DNA of 64,000 nucleotides from Lumbricus rubellus (GCA_945859605.1 OX243824.1:4333421-4397420); one strand, 5' to 3'. Numbered from the stretch's first letter, positions 11,401 through 24,448 are shown. Program-made: numbers and translations. Notes: generated by a model from the letters alone, not told the origin.

Positions 11401-13234
11401 CAATACAATATATAAATTGGTGGTGGGTACCAACATTCATGCTGGAGTCACCATCTTGTAAGTATTGGACTTTAGGCATGATAGATCTTCCAAATTCCAT
11501 ACTCAAACAATCTATCATACATCTAACTGCATTAGATAAGTACACTACTACAGAGTACATAGACTAGAGAGTCAAGATTTAAGCTAGCAAGCTGGTTAAT
11601 ACATACAAAACACCAGAATTAGTGCTATGACAGTGACATTGTAGGACACCTTTGTCAGGTCGAAAAGTCTCTATATAAATGTTTCAATGCATCCAACAAC
11701 AGGGTTATAATCACAATATCACTGAAACGATGTAATACAAATTGAAATTACTAGTTCACAATTAAGTTCGTTGTTGCAAATTGTGACAAACTAGCACCTA
11801 ACAAGACTTAATAATGTAAATCAACTGCAATAGAATCGTATTGGTCCATGATTAGCTAGGCCTACCTAAGTGTAAATCTCACACAAGCCCCAAGCATCTG
11901 TTTAATAGCGCATTTTTCTGCATAGGAACCCATTACAGTGACTGCATAGGAGCCATTACACTGTTCGGTTACTTCCGTACCTCACGCGCTTACCAGAAAC
12001 TACAAATCAAACCCAACCAAACTACATCTCACCTTTTCTTTGTTTTGTTCTCCTCAAAAAACGAAAACTTAGACCCCCGAAAATTATCGAGCAGCGAAAA
12101 GTCCAGACGAAAATCTATGCACACCTTTTTATTTGACACGCAAGATCGAGTCGGTGTCCTGCTATCGCTTTGTTTTCATGAAAGATCGAAACGGAATCCT
12201 TTAATTTTACCACGGATAGGTCACGTTTAGGCTGATCAGACGTTTCAAAACTTTACGCGGCGTCGAATTGTTTAAATTGTAAAACCCAGACAAAAATCGA
12301 AGAGTTTATTGATTCAGCGATTAGCCTGAAACGGGACGATAGAAATTAGAAAACATTGCGATGGCCCATCCAGACTTTTTGTTTTGGAGAAAGATGATGA
12401 GAATGAACCAGGGATGCCACTCTTAATTTTTAAAAGTCAGATCAGGCCGAAAAAGGCTAGAAAAGACTGTATCGAGAATTTGTGACTAGCCTAAAGCCCT
12501 AAACAAATGGATTTGTCGCACTTTCAATTTAAATTTCTTTTCCTTTTTTAGTCATCAGACCAATGATTAATATTATGCCCCTTTTCGCGAAAAATTTATG
12601 ATGACCTGTTTTAGTCTTTTGTTCCAAAATCTACAATTTTTGAATTTCACAACATTTTTGACTTTTTCGCACGTCTTTGGTGCATTCTCAAATTATAAAA
12701 GTCCATTTTTATGTGGAAAAGTCGGGAAACCACCGTGAGAAAAAGGCTAGATTCCGAAAAACCTAGATACCTAGACAAGACCGAAAAACCTAGTATTATG
12801 ACAATGGCAACAGACATCCGTTTCTAACTGCTGTGACTTGTAACATTGCAACGACCCATAACATATATTTTGTTAAAATAATAATTTTTTAACAGTGGGA
12901 GATTTAAAAAACATGATTTCTGGACCGGCCATCTCTGGATGCCATGCGATTCCAATAAGTTGGCAGCACACGCCATCCGAAACGGCTCTAGCAGGCTGTG
13001 CGCTGGTGCAATGAACATTTTATGGGCGTTATGGCCAATCAGTATCATATTTTGGCCGTACAATCGCAGTATAACAGGCTTCAGAATGACTCAGATAGAG
13101 AGAGTTAGGCCTAGTGCGAGCGTATGCGATATCGCAACACGGCATCAACATTTCTAAACTATTATATGGATCCGCCATAACCGCGTTAGGACATTTAAGA
13201 TTAGCCTATGAGCAGTGTTGTTGTCAAGACCTCG
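11401..13234. other. Intergenic, no gene seen
   Basis: AT-rich DNA with many CTAGAAAAG-like words around 12400-12800. No supported coding or RNA feature. Confidence 0.5.
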
Positions 13235-13395
13235 AACCTCAAAACCAAGACCTCAAGACCAAGACCAAGACCAAGACTTTGAACCTCAAGACCAAGACCA
13301 AGACTTTGAACTTTAGGACCAAGACCAAGACCAAGACTTTGGGCTCAAGACTAAGACAAGACCAAGACTTTTGGTCTCAAGACCAAGACAAGACC
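13235..13395. repeat. CAAGAC hexamer minisatellite, block 1
   Basis: Tandem AAGACC/CAAGAC units are interrupted by TTTGAACCTC. A second block of the same composition and orientation lies at 13965-14130; the 570 bp between them is AT-rich. The pair could mark the ends of one repeat unit. Confidence 0.8.
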
Positions 13396-13964
13396 TTGCG
13401 AAAATGCAGGTTCTGCTATCTTAATGAAAACGTATTTTATTCAAACAAAGCAACTCTATAACCAAACTGCAGACAATTCCGAGTTCAGTTCGTGCCTACA
13501 AAACTTCTTAATGTGATTATGTGCAATGTTATTGCAAATGGCTGTTACATTTTAACAGAACCAATTCACTCAAAATTTTCTGACCAAGGCGTGCCCGGTG
13601 TGGCCTCATGAAAATTCCACCATGCGAAAAAATACGTTCTACAGGTGCTGAAGTTGCTGGCACGCACAGCATCTTTTCAAGCACTAAATATAAATTTAGA
13701 AATCGTGAGTCTTTTTTTAAATCCTGACATGGCGTAGGCCTATCTGGACATTTCCAGCGGAGAAATTAAGTGCCCAGAAATAAAATAATTTTCCTCAGAA
13801 AATTTGACAAAATTATAGTTTTTAGTTGCTGTTTATTATATTGTATTAGGCCTACATGAACTGCCATATTATACCATGATTTCATTTTCTACTATATAAT
13901 TATAATTTTACTAGTTATTATTATAATATAATTAGGCCTATGATACAATCGTGAAGGCAGGTCT

Positions 13965-14130
13965 TGGTCTTGAAAAACCAAGACCAAGACTTTGAACCTC
14001 AAAACCAAGATCAAGACCAAGACTTTGGCCCTCAAGACCAAGACCAAGACTTTGAACCTCAAGACCCAGACCAAGACCAAGCCTTTTAAAACCGAACTCG
14101 AGCGCACTCGAGACCAAGACTTTGGTCTCG
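13965..14130. repeat. CAAGAC hexamer minisatellite, block 2
   Basis: The same motif set as block 1 (AAGACCAAGACTTTGAACCTC), running up to GAGACCAAGACTTTGG. Confidence 0.8.
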
Positions 14131-14861
14131 AGGACAACAAGTCTGCCTATGAGCCGATTATCGCAATAGGCATAGCTGAGGAGTGAGGAGCATAGGCGAT
14201 TTTTTGTGTGAGGGGGCAGTATGACAGGGCGGTCTAATTAAAGGAATAAAAAATAGCAACATTCATAGGGGAGTCCTCCCTTGTCCTTCCTCGAATACGA
14301 AAATGTAACTGCAACAACTTTTCGTTTTGGACCCTGGCATCGCACGAAGCTTTGCTTTTACATTTTTCGAACTGGTCTGATCAGAAGGCGTGGGTAAGGA
14401 GAGTACTTGAAGAATTATTCCATACATAGCTTGTGGAAGTTATGTACTCAAGGATTACTTTTTTAATTGTAGCAAGCAACATGTATACGCAGCACATCCG
14501 AGTTAAAAACGAAACAATGATTGTAATAAAAAAAATAATCAACTTTAACTACACAAGTCATGCATATTCGATCATACAGTATGCGACCATATTCGGAATA
14601 TCTCTAAGTTAATATTGGAAGAGCGATAGTATATGATATTCAGATGTCCGGTATAGAACGCAGCTATTTCGACTAAATTATAAGATAATATCCGATATTT
14701 GAGTGGTTTTTCAACACATCAGGTTTTCTGAGAATTTACTGAACCGATTTGTTTTGAGGATGCTTCATGCCATGACTGATATTAGTTTGACTTTCCTCCG
14801 ATATACTGATTCCAACCATATTTTGTACTTTTTAAGACTTGGACAGTTTTCTTCATAAACA

Positions 14862-16404
14862 CTACAGAGATTGTGTCTCTTCAGAGTGAGTTCTTTCGTG
14901 GCATCTTAGATCTGAAGAACGTGAGAACATCTTCTGACATACAAAGCAAAGATATGGTTTCTCTCCAGAGTGGGTCTTTTCGTGTCGTATCGCATGTGAA
15001 TGTGTCCTAAATGCTTTCTCACATAATTTGCAAGCATATGGTTTGTCTCCAGAGTGCGTTCTTTTATGAACTGTCAGACCATGATCATGAGCGAATGTTT
15101 TCTTACATACCTGGCAAAGGTATGGTTTGACTCCGGTATGGGTTCTTTTATGAATTCTCAGATTTGCAGAGCGCGAGAATGTTCGCCTACATACCTCGCA
15201 TACATAATTATGGCTTGTGACCGGAGTGGGTTCTTTTATGGTTTCTAAGTCCTGTAGCAAAAGAGAACGTTTTCTGACAAATCTGACAAAGGTAGGGCTT
15301 ATCTCTGGAGTGAGTTCTTTCATGATCTTTCTTATCTGAAGTGCGCGAGAATGTTTTTTGACATATATCGCAAAGATAAGGTTTGTATCCAAAGTGACAT
15401 CTTTCATGAAGTTTGAGATTTGTTGTACTTGAGAATGTTTTCTGACACAACTTGCAAAGATATGGTCTATCTCCAGAATGAGTTCTTGCATGAACTCTCA
15501 TATCTGTAGCGTATGAAAAAGCTTTCTGGCATACCTTGCAACACTTTGGTTTCTCGCCTGAGTGGTTTTTTCCATGTCGACTCAAATGCGAACCACATGC
15601 GAATGATTTCTCACACAACGGGCATTGATAGGGCCTCTCCCCAGTATGGATTCTAACATGGCATGCTAGACCGCCAGCTTGTGTAAAACTCTTGTTACAT
15701 ATCTGACATTTGAATGGTCTTTCACCGGTATGTATTCTCATATGATTTTTGATGCTGCAATGGAGTTTGAACGCTTTTGGGCAAAGTGGGCATTGGAATG
15801 TTCTCTCTCCGGAATATGTTGTCATGTTCTTACTTAGATAATCCTGAAATTTACCTCCAGTATGAATTCTTGTATGACAACTTAGAACGAAAGAGCTGCT
15901 CAAACGTTTTCCACAAACTTGGCATTGGAAAGGCTTCTCACCAGTATGGACTCTAACGTGACGCTTCAGGCTGGATGTCTGAGAAAAACTCATACTACAT
16001 AGTTGACACTGGAAAGGTCTTTCTCCTGTGTGGGATCTCATGTGAGTCTTAAACCGGCTGTGGCATGCAAGGGTTTTTAGACACAGTGGGCATATGTATG
16101 GTACATCTCCTTTATTTCTTCTAACCCGCTTTTGTAGGGGAGGATCCTGGGACTGTTTATCTTTGCATATGCGACGTTGATGTTGTTTCTCTCCTCCATG
16201 AATTATTCTCACGTGCCTCTTTAGATGAGAGGCGTGCTTAAATATTCTTTTACATACCTCGCATTCGTTTGTCTTTTTATTTTCCTTCGTAAGACTATCC
16301 AACACAAGTGATTTCTGCTGTAGGACTTGCTGAGGACTCTTATCTTTTGTTGCATTTCCGATAGAATTTCCTAGTGAGTTCCTGGAAGAAATTCTATCCG
16401 ACAT
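14862..16404 (-). pseudogene. C2H2 zinc-finger gene, frameshifted copy
   Basis: From the ATG at 16402-16404 the frame is open for about 398 codons to a stop at 15208-15210, with 11 C2H2 fingers. Four more fingers (15-residue H/C links typical of TGEKPY arrays) continue in another frame down to 14862. Comparison with the paralogue at 39131-40816 places the break at an extra four bases, TAAT, near 15206-15212, between fingers 11 and 12. The product would therefore be a shortened but still 11-finger protein, or the gene is dead. No KRAB, BTB or SCAN domain precedes the fingers. The N-terminus matches the paralogue. Fingers of this kind bind DNA in the nucleus; the target is unknown. Confidence 0.75.
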
Positions 16405-17036
16405 CACTAGTGATGATCAGAGTATCCGAGACTTTGCCAAGTATAAATTTCTGCTATGATTGAAAACTGTGTCGATTGTCTAGCAAAACGATATTCTCTT
16501 CTAGAAATCAGAGTTTCTCAGCAGTTATTGTCTCCAAACGCTGTTACCGCCTCTTCGTAAGAAGAAGTAATCACTTCACAACAGAAGGCGTCCTTTCACA
16601 GTATAACTAGTACCTACAACTAAATATTAGAAACAGTCAGTTTGTTAACCGACCTATTTTTGTCACATTGATTCGTGCTTGTATTTATATCAAACCTTTG
16701 TGCTTTCCTAATGTCCAGGTCTATTTAAAATCTGTTGGTCCTTACATGTCTTTTTACATAAACTATCAGTTTATGGAGCATTGTGGCAGATGTGTATGGC
16801 ACTGCCATTGTCCCATTCTTAACCTAAGAATTTATAGACAGGGCAGTATTTGATTACACGTGTTTGATTTCGGATAAATATAAGTATATATATTAAGTTG
16901 GATTTATGAAAATAACTATTTCCTTAAATAAGAGCTACTTAGAAGTTCTAATTTGTAATTGATGGAAATAATTCCTAATTGAAAAGAAGTTGAATTGATA
17001 GTGCTTAATAATGCGAATTTGGACAGCAGGTACACA

Positions 17037-18140
17037 TATGCTTTATAGATTACAGCAAGGCCTTCGATTGCATCGATCATGCTTTGATGTGGAAGACTTT
17101 GCGCGATATGGGGATACCAATACACCTCATAAAGCTCCTCAAGAACTTATATGGGAACCAGATGGCTGTGGTCAGGACAGAACACGGTGAAACTACAAGT
17201 TTCCAAATAAAGAAAGGAGTACGACAAGGATGCATACTATCGCCATACCTGTATAATCTATACGCTGAAATGATAGTGAGAAAAGCAGGCCTAGAGGAGA
17301 CAAATGCGGGAGTGAGGATAGCGGGTAGGACACTGAATAACCTAAGATATGCAGACGATACAACACTGCTGGCAGGAAAAAAAGAGGATTTGAAAGCTAT
17401 CATCAGAAAACTACAAGCAGAAAGTGAGAAAGCAGGATTGTTTTTCAACTTAAAGAAGACCAAGATCATGACAACAGAGAAATGGACAAGCTTTGAAGTG
17501 GACGGGGAGGAGTTGGAGGTGGTGACAAGTTTCTGCTTCTTGGGAGCCATGATAGAAAGCGATGGTGGATGTGACAGAGAGATACGACGAAGGATAGCTT
17601 TGGGAAAGACGGCAGCGATGGGGCTGGAGAAAATATGGAAGGATAAACACGTGAGCCTAATGACGAAGACAAGAATTGTAAAGGCAATGATATTCCCAGT
17701 GGTGCTGTATGGATGTGAAACGTGGACAAAAACAAAGGCCTTAGAAAGGAAAATCGATGCTTGCGAAATGTGGATATGGAGGAAGATATTAAGAACTTCG
17801 TGGATTGAAAAAAGAACAAATGAATCCGTATTACAAGAGATCGGACAGTCAAGAGGGAATATGTCATTGGGACAGAGAGCGGCAAGGCAGAAAATGGCGT
17901 TCTTTGGACATGTGATGCGAGCAAACGGCTTGGAAAAGGAGATGATGTTGGCCTGCGGAGAGGGAAAAAGGAAGAGAGGACGCCCAAGAAGAAGGTGGAT
18001 GGAAGAAATACACGAGAGAACAAAGATGAAACTGGAGGAATTGAGAGACGCGACGGAAGATCGTAACACATGGAGAAGGTTTATCACAGCGGTCGCTAAG
18101 GTTCCAAGAATCGACGGCACAAGGTGAATAATGCTTGGTT
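17037..18140 (+). mobile_element. 5'-truncated non-LTR retrotransposon, C-terminal half of RT
   Basis: The frame opens with the palm motif FIDYSKAFDCIDH (17043 on) and continues for about 350 residues to a stop at 18125-18127. It contains KKGVRQGCILSP, the catalytic RYADDTTLL and the downstream LYGCETWT, MWIWRKILR and RGRPRRRW blocks. These mark endonuclease-type LINEs often labelled endonuclease-reverse transcriptase. The endonuclease and RT fingers are missing. It is inserted in the left zinc-finger duplication only. The antisense frame happens to be open over the same stretch. Confidence 0.85.
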
Positions 18141-18199
18141 AAACAGAATTTTAATTTATGACAATTGTCCGGAAATGGAATGGCTCTAATCATAATGTA

Positions 18200-18420
18200 G
18201 GCCTATAGTCGTGAAGCGGGGTGGTGTAGGGCATGTTCGGTGCCCTGGAAATAGAAGGTTGAGCAAGTCCGCTCCAAATTGCTCATGCGCTTTGACGTGA
18301 AACTCCGATTCAGTGTCCGCGCAGTAGTCGGGAGCACCTCTGAGCATGAATCTTGAAGAGTCGTTATAACAAGTGCTCATACATACAGTCATACATATTT
18401 ATGCATACATACATAAGTAC
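18200..18420 (+). repeat. tRNA-derived SINE copy, B box lost
   Basis: The head GGTGGTGTAGGGC is followed by the shared body ACTCCGATTCAGTGTCCG and the tail GGGAGCACCTCTGAG. The B-box segment is deleted relative to the copy at 1738-1990. It ends in CATACATACA repeats. Confidence 0.75.
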
Positions 18421-19179
18421 ATACATTTCACATACACAATCCATGTGTTATTGAAATTGCCCAATCCCGGCAGGGACACTTACACTGGCAAAAGACAGTG
18501 TAGATTAGCGTTTTCCACACTTTCATCAGAAAATTATGACGAATGTAAATGAAGCTGCGAGATATTTGGAAATGATTTGGTATATTTTTACCTATTGATT
18601 AACTATAATTTTGTAAACGGCAGATTAAATCGAGCCATTACTGTAACAGTAGACCTACCGTCGATTTATAAAACAAGGATCACTGCGTTCAATGTTGCTC
18701 GTATAAGTGACGTCATCATGCGAGTACACAAAAGACCATATATTTTGGAGCGGAAATTTTAGTTACAAAAGACAGGTTTACTTATTAGATCTAGGCCTAT
18801 AGTTTTCATTTCAAATAATTTTGCAAATAATTATCCCATGGACTATAATTATGGAAAATCCAACCTGAGTTGAAATAATTTCAACACGGATTTGATTATT
18901 GCAACGAACGTTGAGAATTAAGAGACTTTAGAAATTCAAAATTAGTGTAGTCCTGCATCGGCTACTGAGACTTTTAACAGTTGTTATGTCAAATAGATCT
19001 AGGCCTACAATCGTGGTAGAGTTTCTAGGTCTGTCCTTAAACCCAGTTTGCTTGCAATGGCTAGAAAAAACAAAGCAGAATTCTCTAGGTAGGCTATGTT
19101 GGAACAGAGCTGACGTGACAGCATAATGGCATTGCCATAGGCCTAATATATAACAAAAGATAGATAAGACAGATAAGTA

Positions 19180-22130
19180 GGCATTCTGAATATCCGAAGT
19201 ATAACAAAACTTTGCTTAGTACGATAGCTATAGAGACAGATGAGGGGTTGACTAACATATAAAGCTATGCCATTTTGGTGTTGGGGGCATCAATTTTTGT
19301 TGGTATAATGTCACAGCCAAAAATTTAGGTAGCCCCCATTGACATTGGTCCTAAGTGAGCAACCGTCCAATGTTATTGAATGGTTATTGCCTTGTGTAAA
19401 CAAGATAATAACGTGTGGGAATGTGCATACCCGTCTTCCAAAGACTTCTGCTGTAAAGCTTTTGCAGTGCGAACTCCATCTGCATACTCTGTTGCCTATA
19501 GAAACGCACTTGAATTATACCACTTTGAACAAACTCGTTTGAGAATGGTAAAAGAAATGACAGAGGTTAACTCGGCGAAAGATAATCTTAGTACAATTTT
19601 ATGAAGATTCACTCTGTTACGTGTGTCTTATAAGACAGGCGTTAGAACATTCTCACCGCTGATTGGTTGAGTGGACCTGAGCCAGAAAACTACTTCAATC
19701 CTTGATAAACAGGGAGCGTCTCTATGGAGTTTCGCTTTAAGCGGCGCTATACAAATTTGATTTACGATTACGATAGGCATAGTTTCTGGGTTGAGGTGCA
19801 GCATCAGATGCACACAAGAGACAGGAGTCCATAAACAGCCGAACGTATGCGAGACGTAGCGACTGAGGACCGAGAAGTCTCATGAGCAGAATACTATGAT
19901 GGAACTGCAGAGCCAATACAATGGAATTGCCATCGATAATAAGAGACAAACTCCGCCACTGGTTCATCTCTGCCAGTGCTAATCCCAAGTCTGGATAAAG
20001 TAGGAGGGCGACACTGATCATCTTGGATATGGCAGTGTCGTTAAACATGTAACAAGCAATAATAAAAGACAGATGAGTAATAATTCTGAATATCCAATGT
20101 ATGAAAGAAGTAAAATTATACGGACAGATGAGGGGTTGACTAACATATAAAGCTATGCCATTTTGGTGTCGGTGCATGGCATCAATTTCTGTTGGTCCAA
20201 TGTCACAGCCGAAAATTTAGGTAGCCCCCTTGACAAGCGGCCAAAACTGAGCAACCGTCCAATGTTATTGAATGGTTATTGCCCTGTATAAACAAGATAA
20301 TAACGTGTGGGAATGTGCATACCCGTCTTCCAAAGACTTCTGCTGCAAAACTTTAACAGTGCGAACTCTATCTGCATACTCTGTTGCCTATGGAAACGCC
20401 CTTGAATTAGACCACTTTGAGCAAACTCGTTTGAGAATGGTAAAAGAAATTACAGAGGTTAACTCGGCGAAAGATAATACAATTTTTATGAAGATTTCAT
20501 CCTGTTACGTGTCTTATAAGACAGGCGTTAGAACATTCTCATCGCTGATTGGTTGAGTGGACCTGAGCCAGAAAACTACTTCGATCCTTCTTTAGTGCTC
20601 ATGAACAGAGGAGTTTCTTCTGAAATGGCGCTATACAAATTTGTTTTGCGATTACGACAGGCAAAGTTTCTGGATTGAGGTGCAGCAGTATAATATTCCT
20701 ATGCGCACAAGAGACAGGAGTCCATAAACAGCCGAACGTATGCGAGTCGTGTCGCGACTGAGGACCGAGAAGTCTCAAGTGCGGAATACCATACTATTAG
20801 GTTGTCCTACGATGGAGCAGAGCCAATATTATAATGGCAATGCCATCGAAAATAAAAGACAGATAAGTAAGCGTTCTGAATATCCAATGTAGGAAAGAAA
20901 TTGCTTAGTGCGGTATATATATATAGGGACAGATGAAGGGTTGACTAACATATGAAGCTATGCCATTTTGGTGTTGGTGGCATCAATTTCTGTTGATCTA
21001 ATGTCACAGCCGAAAATTTAGGTAGCCCCCTTGACTATAGTCGTAACGTAAGCGGCCGTCCAAGGTTATTGAAAGGCTAATAACAAGGTTATTAACCTAA
21101 GTTGTGGGAATGTGCAAACCCGTCTGAAAGACTCCTGCTGTTAAACTTTAGCAGAGCGAGTTCTTATAGAAACGCTCTTAAATTAGAGCACGTGAACGAA
21201 CTCTGATAAAACTGGTAAAAGACATTAGAGAGGTTAACTTGACGAAAGACACATGTGTTGAATATTTTACCCTGCTACGTATTCTAAGACAAGTGAGAGC
21301 ACATTTCTGATCGCTGACTGGTTGCGTTGACTTGAGTCATGAAGATTCTGGTTTGGTGCTGATAAGCAGGGAGCGCCTCTGAGGAGTTTCTCTTGAAGTG
21401 GCGATTTACAAATGTCATTTACGATTGCGAAAGTCAGAGTGCATTACAAGAGACAGAGCATGATGAGGAAGGAGTCCATGAACAGCTGAACGTATACGAG
21501 TCGTATATCGACTTAAAACCGAGAAGTCTCAAAAGTAGAATTCTCTAGATATGATGGAACAGAGCCAACGTGACAACATAAAAGCATTGACAGAGATAAC
21601 AAAAGACAGATAAGTTAGCATTCTGAATATCCAGCGTAGGCCTATACGAAAGAATTAGCTTAGTACAGATAGGATTGACTAACATACTTTTAAAAGCTAT
21701 GCCATTTTGGTGTTGGTTGGCATCAATTTCTGTTGGTCTAATGTCACAGCCGACAAATAAAGTAGCCCCGTTGACACGGTGTCGTTATGTAAGCGGCCGT
21801 CCAAGGTTATTGAAAGGTTAATAACAAGGTTATTAACACAAAGGTTAGTAACAAGGTTATTAACCGGTGGGAATGTGCAAACCCGTCTGAAAGACTTCGG
21901 CTGTTAAACTTTAGCAGAGCGAGTTCTATTTGCAAATTTTGATGCTTATAGAAACGCTCTTGAATTAGACCACTTTGAACGTACTTGTATAAGAATGGTA
22001 AAAGAGATGAGAGGTTAACTTGGCGAAAGAAGAATTTCGTGAAGATCTGACCCTGTTACGTGCCTTATGAGACTGCTAATAGCACATTTTATCATCACTG
22101 ATTGGTTGAGTTGACCCGAGTCACAATACT
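19180..22130. repeat. Four-copy degenerate tandem repeat, unit about 0.73-0.89 kb
   Basis: The landmark TTGACTAACATAT...AGCTATGCCATTTTGGTG occurs at about 19248, 20136, 20941 and 21674. Each is followed by TGTCACAGCC and GTAGCCCC, a TCCAA(T/G)GTTATTGAA block, and a tail with CAAGAGACAG. Units become more diverged and shorter to the right. Short open stretches recur in the units but show no protein motif. Confidence 0.85.
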
Positions 22131-22330
22131 AAACGTACATGGGACGTAATAGGTTGTTGGCTCACATATTATAGTGTGGAAACGCAGCCTATTAATTAAT
22201 TGGAATAGAGTATACGCTTAAATTTTTAAAGCATACTACTAGCGGTGGGGTAAAAACGCAATTACCTTGGGTCGCTATGGTAACGTTAATTAAATGCTGC
22301 GTCATAGTCATTATTGCAATGCTCTAAGTT

Positions 22331-22353
22331 GTGTGTGTGTGTGTGTGTGTGTC
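22331..22353. repeat. GT microsatellite
   Basis: About ten GT dinucleotides in the left flank of the Polinton-like element. Confidence 0.9.
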
Positions 22354-22507
22354 TGTGGGACCGTTGATAAATGACGTCACGCAACTAACGGTCACACATT
22401 TTGTGAAGATATGTGACGGGGGAAGGTGTTCAACAAATGTGAGTCACATTATCATATCAAAATGCCTTAATTTGTTTCAAATTTTACTCAATTAAACAAG
22501 TTTCACT

Positions 22508-22513
22508 TACTTA
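22508..22513. other. Target-site duplication, left (TACTTA)
   Basis: Six bases directly before the 5'-AG end of the left inverted repeat. They are repeated at 38152-38157 directly after the CT end of the right one. A 10-bp reading (CTTACTTAAG with ends starting TAGTC) is also possible because the site is partly palindromic. The 6-bp reading also gives the AG...CT ends known for Polintons. Confidence 0.7.
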
Positions 22514-22563
22514 AGTAGTCAAATAAGGGATCTAGTACGATCATCACGTGACCAGTGACGTCA

Positions 22564-22599
<36 letters not shown>

Positions 22600-23045
22600 C
22601 CAAGGTCAAGGTCAAAGGTCAAGGTCACCCTAACTAGGTCATCTTAATTAGGTCATCTTAATTAGGGTAATTAGCTCATTATGGTAATTAGGTCATTATT
22701 CTAATTAGGTCATTATACTAATTAGGTCATTAATCTAATTAGGTCATTATAATTAGTCATTATAATTAGTCATTATATTAATTATTCAATATTAATTAGG
22801 TAATTATGCTAATTAGTGTAATTACTTAACCCTAATTAGCAGTGCTACAGGGCCGCCCCCACCCCCGCCCCTCCCCGCCGCGGGGTCCGCAAGCGCGGGG
22901 TCCGCAAGTGCGGGAACCGGAAGCGCGGGAACCGGAAGTGCGGAAACCGGAAGCGCGGGGTCCGGAAGCGCGGGAACCGGAAGTGCGGAACCGGAAGTGC
23001 GGGAACCGGAAGCGCGGGAACCGGAAGTGCGGAACCGGAAGTGCC
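22514..23045. repeat. Left terminal inverted repeat of the Polinton-like element
   Basis: From the outside in: AGTAGTCAAATAAGG; CACGTG (22546) and TGACGTCA; seven or more tandem AAGGTC hexamers; an AT-rich array of TAATTAGGTCATTA units; GTGCTACAGGGCC; then a GC-rich array of ACCGGAAGTGCGGA-like units. The reverse complement of 37670-38151 matches almost base for base over the outer ~340 bp apart from hexamer number. The GC-rich array is longer on this side. Confidence 0.88.
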
Positions 23046-23442
23046 GGAACCGGGAATCCGGGAATCCGGAGCCGGAAGCGGACTTGGGAATGCGGTACAG
23101 GAAGCGGGACTGGGAATATAGGTCTGGAAAACCGGACTGTGAATGTGGTATTGGAAGTGAGATTGGGAATGTGGCATCTTAACTCCACCAGCAACCACGG
23201 TGACCAACACCGATCGACTGCTAAGAATCTGACAGCCGTGGCTAACATCTGCCAGCATCTGGAACTTACTAAGCGGATGATATCATCCATCCCTTGCTAC
23301 AGCATCCGACAGCTGCTAAGAATCTGACATCAGCGTATGCCGTCCAGCACCTGGCGCGCATGACATCAGCACCAGCACCGGCCAGCCCCTGACGACTTCT
23401 AAGAAACTGACATCAGCATTTCACACCCACCACCACCCCCAC
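23046..23442. repeat. Subterminal imperfect repeats of the Polinton-like element (left part)
   Basis: Motifs such as CTGCTAAGAATCTGACA and ACTAAGCGGATGATATCATCC recur every 60-115 bp. The same repeat set resumes at 30799 beyond the nested retrotransposon. No open frame. Confidence 0.7.
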
Positions 23443-24448
23443 TGTCGTGGTTATATTAAATGATTATCAAATTAAACACTTGCTATGCATGTATAATTAT
23501 TAATTATAGGTAGAAGTTAAGCTAGGCAATTTAATTGGCGAGTTTAGGTAATATGTGTGGCAACATATAAAATATTAATACATAAAACCAATGACTGCAG
23601 CTAAGCGTAATAACGAGTGGTCAAGATTACCATGACAACAAAGGACGCTAATCCTATTCGTGATTGGTGCAAACTGGAAGCGAATGACGTGACGAGTTAA
23701 AAATGACGTCAGCGAAGTGGACGTTAAGTTTTTGACTCTCTACAGGTATATCTGGAAATGGTGGTTGTTTCGCTGCGGTGATCAATCCAAAGTTGTGATT
23801 TTCAGAGTAGAGACGAAGGTAATTGAACTGTTCGGACGATCAACCGATAGTTCAAAGTATTGTGCATTAAGTGCAACGCAATTTAAATGAGAAATTTGCG
23901 TTAGTGCATAATAATCATCGTGTGAAGTGTGAGACACTTGCGAAGAAGACGAACTCTTAGGCAACAGACTGAAGAGTCGTGAAATTTGAATCGGCAAGCG
24001 AACAGCTGATCGGCGTGTGAAGTACGAAGGACGTTTGGTCAACTGGAGAAGAGCTGTGAGGTGAATGCGATGATTCATCTCGTGTGCAACTGATTCACGG
24101 CAAGATACGAGTAAGACGTTTGGTGTGGTCACTTCCATGACTGCATATTCAACCGTCTGATCAACATTCTTGACTGCGAAGAATCGGACGACGGAGAGAG
24201 CCGAAGACATTCGAGTTTCATACAACTCGACAGATAAGCGCAAATATAATATTTCCTAAGTAACTCGCCACACTAGGTAAATAGGATTGTTATTTGTTTG
24301 TGCATATGAATGATATTGAATAACTTTATATTATATATATTTCATAAGAATTGGGAGTTCGTTGAATTTGGAAGAATTTCTTGAGTAAGTTAAACCCAAC
24401 CGATTAACCACTAGGATAATAAAGTGCCCTTTTACACGGGATACGACA
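23443..24448 (+). repeat. Left LTR of the Gmr1-like element
   Basis: 1006 bp, TGTCGT...ACGACA. A TATA-like run lies near 24327-24340 and AATAAAG at about 24417-24423 near the 3' end. A 153-codon minus-strand open stretch in each LTR has no recognisable motif. Confidence 0.95.

Larger units (their letters stand above)
14240..19000. repeat. Segmental duplication, left copy
   Basis: Homologous in the same orientation to about 38517-42000. Matching landmarks are AATAGCAACATTCAT at 14252 and 38530, the zinc-finger gene, AACCGACNTA near 16645 and 41100, and ACTGGCAAAAGACA near 18492 against its partner near 41398. The left copy is longer, mainly because of a LINE (17037-18140) and a SINE (18205-18420) that the right copy lacks. 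Confidence 0.75.

Noticed and set aside
17077..18120. 347-aa minus-strand frame exactly opposite the LINE RT
   Set aside because: No known motif; the plus strand has all RT blocks, so the antisense frame is a codon-bias artefact.
22505..22520. 10-bp target duplication CTTACTTAAG for the Polinton-like element
   Set aside because: Possible by alignment, but the 6-bp TACTTA reading gives the AG...CT ends known for this class and was preferred.
23782..24243. 153-aa minus-strand frame present in both LTRs of the Gmr1-like element
   Set aside because: Identical because the LTRs are identical; no domain, and two identical copies carry no evidence of selection.
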